Program-made: the position numbers and the translations under genes | Notes under the pieces: generated by a model | Databases searched by the model: none | Told to the model about the DNA's origin: nothing | Seen by the model: the letters and a program-made list of their open reading frames with translations, nothing else | Part shown: piece by piece, positions 1 to 6,675 of the stretch | How positions within the stretch are numbered: the first letter of the stretch is position 1 | How the letters are laid out: every line of letters starts with the position of its first letter | From: Candidatus Poribacteria bacterium | GTDB lineage: Bacteria; Poribacteria; WGA-4E; UBA9662 | NCBI GenBank assembly: GCA_002699335.1 | Contig: PACG01000097.1 | Location: 72,682 to 84,778, forward strand | Reading direction: 5' to 3' | DNA length: 12,097 bases

Positions 1-1
1 C

Positions 2-433
2 CAAGCTCCCGATGCGGCGGTTCAAACACTGGCCAATCATAACATTCAATTCAATCTCGGCCATGTGGGGATTGCAGTGGAGACTCATGCCAATGGACAT
101 AGACATAATGAGGAAGTATCCTGAAGATGTCTATAAGGCAGATCTGGAAACGAACGCGGGATGAGAATTCGCATGGTATGTTGAACGGTTCACACCGGTT
201 TTTAAATCGGTGCAAGAGCGAGGAATCAAGAGCCCGCTAGAGTTTCTCGGCCCAAACCTCCTGTTGGATTCCTTCCGTTATCCTTTCATATGCATCGTGA
301 TGGTCTGTCTCCGGCAGACGACATATCAACGGACGGAGGAGTACTTGTCGATAAAGAAGATTGGATCACCCTGTTGATTTGGTCTGCGGTAGATAATTGC
401 CATCTGACTTTTGGTCACACATCAGTTAGATGA
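2..433 (+). pseudogene. Decayed sugar phosphate isomerase/epimerase-like TIM-barrel gene
   Basis: No frame is open throughout, but three pieces read like one xylose-isomerase-like TIM barrel. Piece one (2-124, frame 2) ends in EEVS. Piece two (from 108, frame 3) carries EFAWYVERFTPVF, then SPLEFLGP and DSFRYPF, with an in-frame TGA at codon 19. Piece three (about 317-433, frame 2) carries STDGGVLVD and then VDNCHLTFGH. In this family a helix like ENFxWHVxRL precedes a strand LEFxGP, then xxxNVGLLLDxWHW and a VHxND strand, and the order here matches. The region between the first EE-rich helix and EFAWYVERF is too short for the family, so an internal deletion is likely. The catalytic WHW segment is degraded (VLVDKEDW). 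The left end is cut by the window. The family assignment is by motif memory only, and the substrate is unknown. Confidence 0.55.
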
Positions 434-489
434 TGGGAAAGTGGGAGGCAACATGTCTCCACACTGAGGAAAAAGATGAGGGTTGAGGT

Positions 490-785
490 ACTCTACCGCA
501 AACCCAACAGTAGCTAGAAGCATCTAGGTCATGCCAAGGTAGACAGTTCAGCCTAAAACTGAGGGAGCACGACATCAAGATTAGCCTGGATGGGAAAGGA
601 AGTTGGAGGGACAACATCTTGGTGGAACAACTTTGGCACCGCCAAAAGTTATGAAGATGTCTACCTCAGGGCCTTTGAATCAGTAACTGAAGCCAGAAAG
701 AGCTATTGGCAACTACCTTGACTTCTACAACGGTAGACACCCACATTCTAGTCCGACGGAGTGCCAGTGTAAAAATTTAAAATGA
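490..785 (+). mobile_element. Degenerate 3' end of an IS3-family transposase (OrfB, DDE integrase domain)
   Basis: Three short frames join into the C-terminal half of an IS3-type OrfB. Positions 535-651 (frame 1) read QGRQF, then IKISLDGKGSWRDN and ILVEQLWH. Positions 647-700 (frame 2) read SYEDVYLRAFESVTEAR. Positions 702-785 (frame 3) read AIGNYLDFYNGRHPHSS, then stop. IS3 transposases have NTDQGSQF, then ISMDGKGxWxDNxFVERLWR, KYEEVYL and YLDFYNxxRPHSSL in this order. The glutamate of the DDE triad survives in VEQLWH, but the aspartate before QGxQF reads as cysteine. Two frameshifts separate the pieces, and the N-terminal part and OrfA are missing. I see no terminal inverted repeats or target duplication. 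This is a dead fragment lying between the isomerase relic and the NHL gene. Confidence 0.8.
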
Positions 786-798
786 TCTGACAATCGAT

Positions 799-1677
799 TT
801 AGCGTTGGCGAATATACTTCTGTGCTCTGTGATGCTCACCTAACATCACTTCACCTAGGTATAAATCGCCATGAGAATCGACCCACATACCGTGTGGTCC
901 CCCGATAAATTCGCCGGCAAGTGGGCTGGATTTCCCTCCACCCCACTTGGCAACTAATTCGCCATCGAGGGTATAAATGCTGAGTTGCCCGGCCAGTTCG
1001 GCAATGTAGATTACATCTTCTTCCGAATCGAAGAAAACCGTGTTGGGCTGTAGCAACCCCGTCCACTGGTCAAGATAATTCCCCTCCATATCAAAGATCT
1101 GGAGTCGATTATTTTCTCGATCACAGACCCAAACACGATCTTGACTGTCGATTCGTACACAATGGGATATATTAAATTGACCTGGGCCGTCTCCATATTC
1201 TCCCCAGGACAGAAGATGCTCGCCTCCGGCGGAGTAGCGATGAACGCGGGCGTTCCCATAGCCATCTGAGACAAAAATATCGCTGTTGGAAGCCACCGCC
1301 ACATCAGTGACTCTGTTAAAGGGATCACCGTCATTGGCTCCAGTTTGTCCCGGTGTTCCCAACGTCAGAACCAGTTCGCCTTGCGAATTGAACTTGAAGA
1401 CACAGTGCTGACCGATGGTCGAGCAGTAGACGTTATCTTCCTGGTCGATAAAAATCCCATGAGAACCGGGCGAATCCAGTACGTCATCTCCCCAGGTGTC
1501 GAGCATTTTTCCCTGCTGATCATAGATGACTAATGGTCGATCACTTCGTGAGTAGATGTAAACATTATCTTTAGAATCGCAAGCGACCGCCGGGATCCAG
1601 CCCCAGTTCCATTCGTCTGTTAATTGCAACCAATTCTCTTCGACTTCGTACCTGTAATTTCCATTTCCAAATAACAT
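799..1677 (-). CDS. NHL-repeat six-bladed propeller, peptidyl-alpha-hydroxyglycine alpha-amidating lyase (PAL)-like
   Basis: The 292-residue protein is built of six NHL-type blades, each with the pattern (A/I)xDxxDNVY followed by a strand ending in G-x-x-L-x-x-W-G. Blades begin near residues 28, 72, 122, 171, 212 and 261. Histidines at 73 (SHGI), 172 (SHCV) and 262 (PHGM) lie 99 and 90 residues apart. This resembles the three zinc-ligand histidines of animal PAL (585, 690, 786 in rat). Arg44 (SRSDR) and Tyr140 (DGYGN) fall where PAL has its catalytic Arg533 and Tyr654. The family cleaves N-C bonds of hydroxyglycine-type substrates, but bacterial members are mostly uncharacterised, so the substrate is open. 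No signal peptide is visible. The ATG is well supported: AGGAG lies 8 bases upstream. The gene stands alone, with relics on both sides. The lyase role is inference; the propeller fold is secure. Confidence 0.85.
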   Translation of the reverse strand: MLFGNGNYRYEVEENWLQLTDEWNWGWIPAVACDSKDNVYIYSRSDRPLVIYDQQGKMLDTWGDDVLDSPGSHGIFIDQEDNVYCSTIGQHCVFKFNSQGELVLTLGTPGQTGANDGDPFNRVTDVAVASNSDIFVSDGYGNARVHRYSAGGEHLLSWGEYGDGPGQFNISHCVRIDSQDRVWVCDRENNRLQIFDMEGNYLDQWTGLLQPNTVFFDSEEDVIYIAELAGQLSIYTLDGELVAKWGGGKSSPLAGEFIGGPHGMWVDSHGDLYLGEVMLGEHHRAQKYIRQR

Positions 1678-1987
1678 AAAGTTAACTCCTATCTAGTCTT
1701 TTTAATTTAACAAAAAAATCAAACTAAACTTTTACCCGCAATAGCAGGCCCTCTTCCCGCTCGTACCAGTGAGGGGGAAGATGTTGTTCGCTAAATTGAA
1801 TCAATAGACGTTTTCCGTCATGAGTGGAGAAGAACTGTTCATATCTACTGAACAGCTATGTTCGCCGGGCTACGAACCAACAAGAGTGAAGGTAGAAAAG
1901 CTCAAAGAAACGTGAAAGAAGTTAGCGACGTTGAAAAACGAAACGCGAGCCAATCTCGGTGCAATACCTTGTTATTTGTCTGTTGAA
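1678..1987. other. Intergenic stretch with a possible minus-strand gene tail at 1724-1855
   Basis: No intact gene is present. On the minus strand, 1855 to 1724 is open for 43 codons with a protein-like reading (RYEQFFSTHDGKRLLIQF, then PPHWYEREEGLLLRV) and a TAG stop 46 bases before the NHL gene. It has no start codon and is closed upstream by a TAG, so it would be the C-terminal tail of a lost upstream gene. I cannot assign a family. Between it and the NHL start lies an AT-rich leader with poly-T and poly-A runs that ends in the AGGAG of the NHL gene. Positions 1880-1980 are open on the plus strand in two frames, but nothing there is recognisable. Confidence 0.3.
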
Positions 1988-2567
1988 TTAAGTTTGGTCG
2001 TCTCCATCGCTCAATAGATTATCACGAAGGTTAGCCAAACTTAACCCGTTTTCGAGTTTCCATGTGGTCCAACCAATTAACCGTAGATCGTGAACTACCA
2101 GTATCTTGAGTACCAAAGACCAACGCATAGCAGGGCGATGAGAATGATCGGCCGCCAAGATTTCGGCGAGTATGCGGTGAAAGTCGATCAGTTCGATACT
2201 CTGTTCGGCTAACTCGTCCTGAAGGTTTTCGTCATCGCGAACGCGATCAATGGCAATTTCAATTAGCTGTTGTTTAGTTACAAGGTTATTTGCCGCAATG
2301 ACTTGTTTAGTGATTTGTGGAACGATATGATTCCACACGCTATGGTAGCTAACTTCAGCCTCAGCGATGTACCAACGTCGATTATCGAGACCAACCATAG
2401 CTATCTGGGACCGTGCTAGTCCCATCGGTGGTTCGGATAAGAAATTTCGGGAAATAGATCGACGACGGGCCGAAGATGTATTCGGCGTTTTCGATGACGA
2501 CACGCTCAAGTTCAGCCTCGCTGTCGAATTTGGTCAGAACGAATTGTCGATCGTCGATTATTAGCAC
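1988..2567 (-). pseudogene. Frameshifted gene, probable PD-(D/E)XK nuclease-like protein
   Basis: Two minus-strand frames join into one protein of about 190 residues. The first, from a GTG at 2567, reads FDSEAELERVVIEN near residue 14, then YFPKFLIRT, then VPDSY. The second (downstream of about 2400, running to the TAA at 1988) continues LDNRRWYIAEAEV, then SVWNHIVPQITKQVIAA. This order is an acidic helix, a beta strand, PD at a strand start, then W-Y-I-x-E-A-E and a helix rich in H, Q and K. It is typical of restriction-endonuclease-like PD-(D/E)XK folds, with EAE in place of the usual ExK. The frame changes by one extra base (or two missing) near 2395-2405. The first 35 residues of the longer downstream frame are therefore out-of-frame noise. 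The cause could be a real mutation or a sequencing error. The GTG has AGGAG 21 bases upstream, too far to be convincing. A DNA-cleavage or defence role is inference. Confidence 0.6.
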
Positions 2568-2745
2568 GGCTTATATCACCACGTTCTACTCCTAACTACT
2601 ATTGCCAGTATCTTTTTTCGCCTAATCCTCTTTTGGCACACGCTATACGTACTATTTTTTCTAATACACCCCTTACTGAGAAACAGGGTTCGTACCTGAC
2701 AGCCCAAAATCACGCTCCTATTCAACTTAAAGCGGGATTCCTAAC

Positions 2746-3750
2746 TCAGGTAATACGGACCTCACCCATTTTGTCGGAGGAGGTGTAAATAGCATCCAAC
2801 ATTTTCATCAGTGTAACCCCTTGCTCGGCCGAAGAGATCGGTGTTTTACCGTTCAAAACGCAATCGATAAAGTGATTGACTTCCGCCCGGTAGGGATTGT
2901 CCCTCGTCACCTCTGGCGTCAGATCCTGGTCGTCTTTATAGATAGTGAGAGGATCAATTTTACCACCTGCTTTTGTACCTGCAATTTGGATATAACCACC
3001 GCCCGGTAGGTTTAAGGCCCAAGTGGCTTCCAGCATCAGGGTAGCTCCGTTTTTAAACCGGATCTGAGCAAAAGCCGAATCATCGACATCGTATTTGATC
3101 TCCTCCGGTACCAGATGTCTGAAGTGTGAGAAGGTTGCCCCCAGTACCGAAACCGGTTTGGGTGCGCCCATTAACCACCAGCAACGATCCAAGGCATGCA
3201 CACCAATATCTATTAGACCACCACCGCCAGATCTGGACTTATCAACGAACCATCCGCCGGCCCCAATCGGAATGCCACGGCGACGGACATAACCGGCTTT
3301 ACCAAAGTAGACCTGCCCCAGTTCCCCATCATCGACCATTTTTCGTAAGGTTTGTGCATCACCGGCGAAACGCAAGACCAGCGCATACATCAGGGTCTTT
3401 CCATTCTTCTCAGCTGCTTTGGCCATGGCGATGGCTTCCTCTGCGTTCCGAGCCGGAGGTTTCTCGCACAGAACGTGTTTGCCCGCATTTAGCGCATCGA
3501 TGGTGACAGGTGCATGTAGAAAGTTGGGTAACCCGATGCTAACCACATCGATATCTTCCTGTTCCAGCAATTGGCGATGGTCAGTAAAGGTTCGGGGAAC
3601 ATTATTTTCCTGAGCCACCTGATTTGCCCGTTCCTGGTCCATATCACATACGGCTACCACATCTGAAAGCGGATTTTCTGCGTACCCTTTCAGATGTTCA
3701 CAGCCAGCCCAACCTAAGCCGATAATGGCAGCTTTAACTTTGTTTGACAT
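2746..3750 (-). CDS. Gfo/Idh/MocA family NAD(P)-dependent oxidoreductase
   Basis: This is a 334-residue dehydrogenase of the glucose-fructose oxidoreductase/inositol dehydrogenase family. The N-terminal Rossmann fold carries GLGWAG at residues 11-16. CEKP at 95-98 holds the lysine that contacts cofactor and substrate. The C-terminal alpha/beta domain has GGGGLIDIGVHALD at 175-188, with the family's Asp181 and His185, the usual catalytic pair region. The length is normal and there is no signal peptide, so it is cytoplasmic. The ATG at 3750 is preferred over a TTG one codon upstream because AAGGAG ends 7 bases before the ATG but only 4 before the TTG. It starts 20 bases after the stop of the upstream oxidoreductase, so the two are almost surely co-transcribed. 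The family oxidises or epimerises sugars and cyclitols; the substrate cannot be read from the sequence. Confidence 0.92.
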   Translation of the reverse strand: MSNKVKAAIIGLGWAGCEHLKGYAENPLSDVVAVCDMDQERANQVAQENNVPRTFTDHRQLLEQEDIDVVSIGLPNFLHAPVTIDALNAGKHVLCEKPPARNAEEAIAMAKAAEKNGKTLMYALVLRFAGDAQTLRKMVDDGELGQVYFGKAGYVRRRGIPIGAGGWFVDKSRSGGGGLIDIGVHALDRCWWLMGAPKPVSVLGATFSHFRHLVPEEIKYDVDDSAFAQIRFKNGATLMLEATWALNLPGGGYIQIAGTKAGGKIDPLTIYKDDQDLTPEVTRDNPYRAEVNHFIDCVLNGKTPISSAEQGVTLMKMLDAIYTSSDKMGEVRIT

Positions 3751-3770
3751 CAAATGTCTCCTTGTCGCTC

Positions 3771-4853
3771 TTATAATGGAAAATTGATTCGCTGGCCACT
3801 TTTGGCCGAAGCATAAGCGCCCAGCACCATCTCAACGGCTACCCGTCCATCGTAGGCATCAGACGAAGGCAGTGTGTCGTTTCTAAGATGATCGATCCAG
3901 GCTCTCGGAATACCTGCAATGCGTTCACCATGGTTGTCAGGGATAGGTATACCGAGATCCTGCCAGGCGGAGTCGCCATCTCGGTACAGTTTCAAAGCCA
4001 CCGCATTTTCAGGGCGAGCGATACTAGTCGAAGGTCCATCTCCATGATTTTGAATAGCGACCCCTTGATCGCCGTAGATCTCAGTGGTATTTTCACCCGC
4101 CAGCGTAACGGAGGTATTAATTAAGATAGCCATAGTACCTTCAGCGAATCGATAAATGGCGATACCGGTATCATCCGGTGCGACATCCGTTAGCACGTTA
4201 TCAATCTCAGCCATTACACTGACCGGTTTGCCCAGCATCCAATGGATAAAATCGGTGGCATGAGAGGCATCGTCCATAAACATCCCCATGTTTTTCTCTG
4301 GATCGATATGCCACCTGGAGTCACCAGTGATAAACCTTTGGTTGAAGAGAACAGGAATACAGTGTCTTCTCCTCAAGAGTCCGATTCGGCCCAGTTGACC
4401 ACTGTCGATGAGTTGTTTCATTTTTTGATTGGCCGGATCCTCGCGCATTTGGTGGGCCATCATAAAACGAACGTTGTTCCTCTCGATTGCTTCGATCATT
4501 CGGTCACAATCCGGTAGCGAAAGCGCCATCGGTTTTTGGCACAGAATATCTTTACCGTTACTGGCAGCAGCAGTCACCATCTCTGGATGACGGTTGGTTT
4601 CACAGGTCACGATTACCGCATCGACCTCCGGATGGGTGATGATCTCTTCCACGTGAGGGGTATAGGGAATACCGATCCGTTCGGCCGCACTTTCACCCCG
4701 TTTTTGATTGTCGTCCCAACAAATCACTAGTTCGGCGTCATCGAATCCAACGAGTTGATTGCAGTAGGCGTTGACGTGTCCATGTGCAAAACTGATGATG
4801 CCGATTCCTACTTTTGATGGTCCAATTTTCCTATCTTTAGATAAACAAGCCAT
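3771..4853 (-). CDS. Gfo/Idh/MocA family oxidoreductase, divergent cofactor motifs
   Basis: This is a 360-residue protein, first gene of a two-gene minus-strand operon. The Rossmann region starts near residue 15 with VGIGIISFAHGHV, where the classical GxGxxG is loosened, as in a subgroup of the family. The cofactor and substrate motif reads CQKPMAL at 105-111, with glutamine in place of the usual glutamate of EKP. The C-terminal domain has DDASHATDFIHWMLG at 194-208, which supplies His198 and Asp201. A 14-residue hydrophilic N-terminal extension precedes the fold and is not a signal peptide. The ATG has GAGAGG 7 bases upstream. It likely acts with the downstream paralogue on the same sugar or cyclitol route, for example as two successive oxidation steps. 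That pairing is inference from the 20-base spacing. Confidence 0.9.
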   Translation of the reverse strand: MACLSKDRKIGPSKVGIGIISFAHGHVNAYCNQLVGFDDAELVICWDDNQKRGESAAERIGIPYTPHVEEIITHPEVDAVIVTCETNRHPEMVTAAASNGKDILCQKPMALSLPDCDRMIEAIERNNVRFMMAHQMREDPANQKMKQLIDSGQLGRIGLLRRRHCIPVLFNQRFITGDSRWHIDPEKNMGMFMDDASHATDFIHWMLGKPVSVMAEIDNVLTDVAPDDTGIAIYRFAEGTMAILINTSVTLAGENTTEIYGDQGVAIQNHGDGPSTSIARPENAVALKLYRDGDSAWQDLGIPIPDNHGERIAGIPRAWIDHLRNDTLPSSDAYDGRVAVEMVLGAYASAKSGQRINFPL

Positions 4854-5183
4854 TGTAATCCTCTCTAATATACTGCGTGAATGTACCCGGCGGGAAAGTG
4901 CTGGCCTTAACTACTGACAGTATGATTGTCACTATAAAATTTTGTTTCTTGCCATTGTAAGAATTGCCTTGACGCTCACCATAGTTTCCTTCATAACAAC
5001 ATTTTTTGTTTTCGTGATAGGAGGCTTAGTATACACTCCACGAATAAATTCTGAGGGGACTGGGGCAAGACAAAAGTAGGTGGTATAGAGCCTGTCTTTC
5101 TTAATTGTTTACGTGGTATCGATAGCTTGTTATGCGGGCATTAGTATCTAGTTTTTGTTTTCCCCACATCACACTTGCTCTGT
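4854..5183. other. Intergenic region upstream of the oxidoreductase operon
   Basis: No coding frame stands out on either strand. The part near 4915-4960 holds the promoter candidate and inverted repeat listed separately. A TTGACG on the plus strand near 4969 has a weak downstream match, but no plus-strand gene follows until 6676. The stretch 5000-5183 is AT-rich. It contains an AGGAGG near 5022 that is not followed by a start codon in reach, so I see no gene there. Confidence 0.5.
4915..4960 (-). promoter_or_regulatory. Possible sigma-70 promoter with operator-like inverted repeat, oxidoreductase operon
   Basis: On the minus strand, TTACAA (4960-4955) and TATAGT (4936-4931) are separated by 18 bases. 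The -10 box matches the consensus at five of six positions; the -35 is weak. Touching the -10 is an inverted repeat, TGACA-7 bases-TGTCA (4931-4915). It covers the expected transcription start about 75 bases before the operon's ATG. A repeat in this place usually binds a repressor, but no regulator gene is in the window. The call rests on pattern only. Confidence 0.35.
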
Positions 5184-5933
5184 TTATGGTATTGACAGGC
5201 TTGGTTCTGCAAATCGATTTCCAATCAATTGAACACATTCTTTAGCTATTTGATCGTTTGGGGGAATGTCCGTACTACAGCACGAGGTCTGAAAATTGAT
5301 AAACCAACCTTTCATATCTTTCGCTTGGTAGGCGCTCGGGTCAGCATTTGTACTATCATCAGCAGCGTAGCTTTCAAACCCAAAGTTGTTTTTCTTTAGA
5401 ACCACACGACTTGCTGGACTATTGGAGGGCCATTTTTTCAGCGAAGGGATATATTTCTTGCCAAGATCGGTTGGAGCAATCTGCGTTACTGTTCTATTAG
5501 TCACTGTTACTCCAAATACACTTTTTTGCTCTAGACCTACAGTTATGGCGCCCACCTCTTTATCCCAAATAGTAGAAGGGGTAATCACCAATGAATCCAC
5601 CAATCCCACCTTTTCTTAATCAGATATAGACAAGATCCTTTTTCCCTCCTTTTTAAAGATGCTTCCCGTGATATTGCCTTATTGAGGTAGATATCTTTCG
5701 GGTTAGCATGCATAATATTTGGTTAAGCTATCACTATCAACGATTTCAGCAGTTAGTTTCTGGGATTTCAACTTTTTGACCATCATTTTTGCTAATTGGC
5801 TGGGATTATTGGCCGCTAAACCTCTTCCTCCCTCGACCGTTTTGTCATAAAATACAGCGACCTCTTGAACGAGTGTAAAATTGATAACAATCAAGCGGAG
5901 CAATACCATCGAAATGTTGAAAAATTATTTCAT
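5184..5933 (-). pseudogene. Secreted-protein reading frame interrupted by four in-frame TAA codons
   Basis: One frame runs 250 codons from the ATG at 5933 to the TAA at 5184, broken only by TAA at codon 3 (5925-5927), 5703-5705, 5679-5681 and 5616-5618. The ATG has GGAGGT 7 bases upstream. After M-K-stop the frame continues FFNISMVLLRLIVINFTLVQ, a hydrophobic core typical of a signal peptide. The next open part (to 5703) holds a Lys-rich helix. The last part (from 5609, 141 codons from a possible GTG) is a mixed domain with GWFINFQTSCCSTDIPP near its end, including an adjacent cysteine pair. No family is recognised. The simplest reading is one decayed gene for an exported protein of about 249 residues. 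The alternative is two small genes, one restarting at the ATG at 5909 and one from the GTG at 5609, but neither has a good ribosome binding site. Confidence 0.45.
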
Positions 5934-5946
5934 TGGAATTACCTCC

Positions 5947-6675
5947 AAACCTGGCGAACTTTGTGTGAAATGATTGTCTACTTTACGATTTTTGGACAGT
6001 CATTTTAAACGAGATAAATATCAGAGTCAATCACTTTTTGGGGCAGATTAGTTGCGTTTGGGTGGGTGGTGAATAGTTGCTAACGGTTCTCCAGACTGAC
6101 TTCTTAACCACTGCTACGATCTGATTCTCCTTCCCAAATGACTTTCTCGCCGAGGCAGATGGGGGATATCTTCATCAATTGGGTCGTACACTTCGTTCCT
6201 GCGATGAGATATATTAGTGGGAAATGAAATACAATCCGTTAAAACACTATTAGCCTCTCATTCGGCTGAAAAACTATGACATATCTCGTCGGCAGAATAT
6301 TAGGCGAAGCGGATAAACCCGTATCTTCCGCTACCCACTTCTTTCAACTTCGAGCGACTATACTCACATATGAAAGACTGTAGTTGTGAAGTAGGTTGAG
6401 GGCCATGGTCATCCTCTCATTCCTTCGCAAGCTTCTTTTCAAGGTGATAATCTGTTTAATTAGCTATGAATTTAATCACCACAATATGGGGATTCATCTC
6501 AGATGTTATGGTGAACATTTCCCCCGATCAAGTCGAATCTACTGACCTGTGGTCCAGGCCTCCAGTCGGATTGAGGGTAAAGTTTTAGTTGGCTCCCAAT
6601 CAGGGCGCAGTGGTAAACTTGCTATCGACGCAACAATTTCCCTGACCTGTACCAAGTAAGGAGTAGATCATCTAA
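5947..6675. other. Long intergenic stretch with no recognised gene
   Basis: Apart from the minus-strand promoter at 6002-6030 I see no gene in these roughly 730 bases. Near the right end (about 6555-6656, plus strand) a frame reads RIEGKVLVGSQSGRSGKL after a TGA. A neighbouring frame over about 6482-6586 also looks protein-like (DVMVNISPDQVESTDLW). They could be pieces of one frameshifted relic, but I cannot assign a family. AAGGAG at 6658-6663 serves the following gene with a rather long 12-base spacing. An imperfect 12-base inverted repeat pairs the area of 6201-6212 with 6281-6292. Confidence 0.4.
6002..6030 (-). promoter_or_regulatory. Strong sigma-70-like promoter for the TAA-interrupted secreted gene
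   Basis: On the minus strand, TTGACT (6030-6025) and TAAAAT (6007-6002) are 17 bases apart; each matches the consensus at five of six positions. About 70 bases downstream follow GGAGGT (5946-5941) and an ATG at 5933 with 7-base spacing. The full set of expression signals is therefore in place even though the gene's third codon is TAA. Confidence 0.5.

Noticed and set aside
426..617. 63-codon open frame on the minus strand
   Set aside because: It lies antisense to the IS3 transposase motifs and shows no domain-like content.
1880..1987. Lys-rich plus-strand frames resembling a transposase OrfA
   Set aside because: Two frames are open at once, no helix-turn-helix pattern is visible and the Lys richness follows from base composition.
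3126..3506. 126-codon plus-strand open frame inside the oxidoreductase operon
   Set aside because: It is antisense to the clearly conserved Gfo/Idh/MocA gene, rich in Arg, His and Pro as expected for a shadow, and has no ribosome binding site.
5184..5933. TAA reassigned as a sense codon in this organism
   Set aside because: Other genes in the window end cleanly with TAA (for example 1988, 3771 and 8268) and contain no internal TAA, so reassignment does not fit.
6203..6290. Imperfect inverted repeat as ends of a small mobile element
   Set aside because: Only about 10 of 12 bases pair, the 70-base interior has no structure or gene, and no target duplication flanks it.
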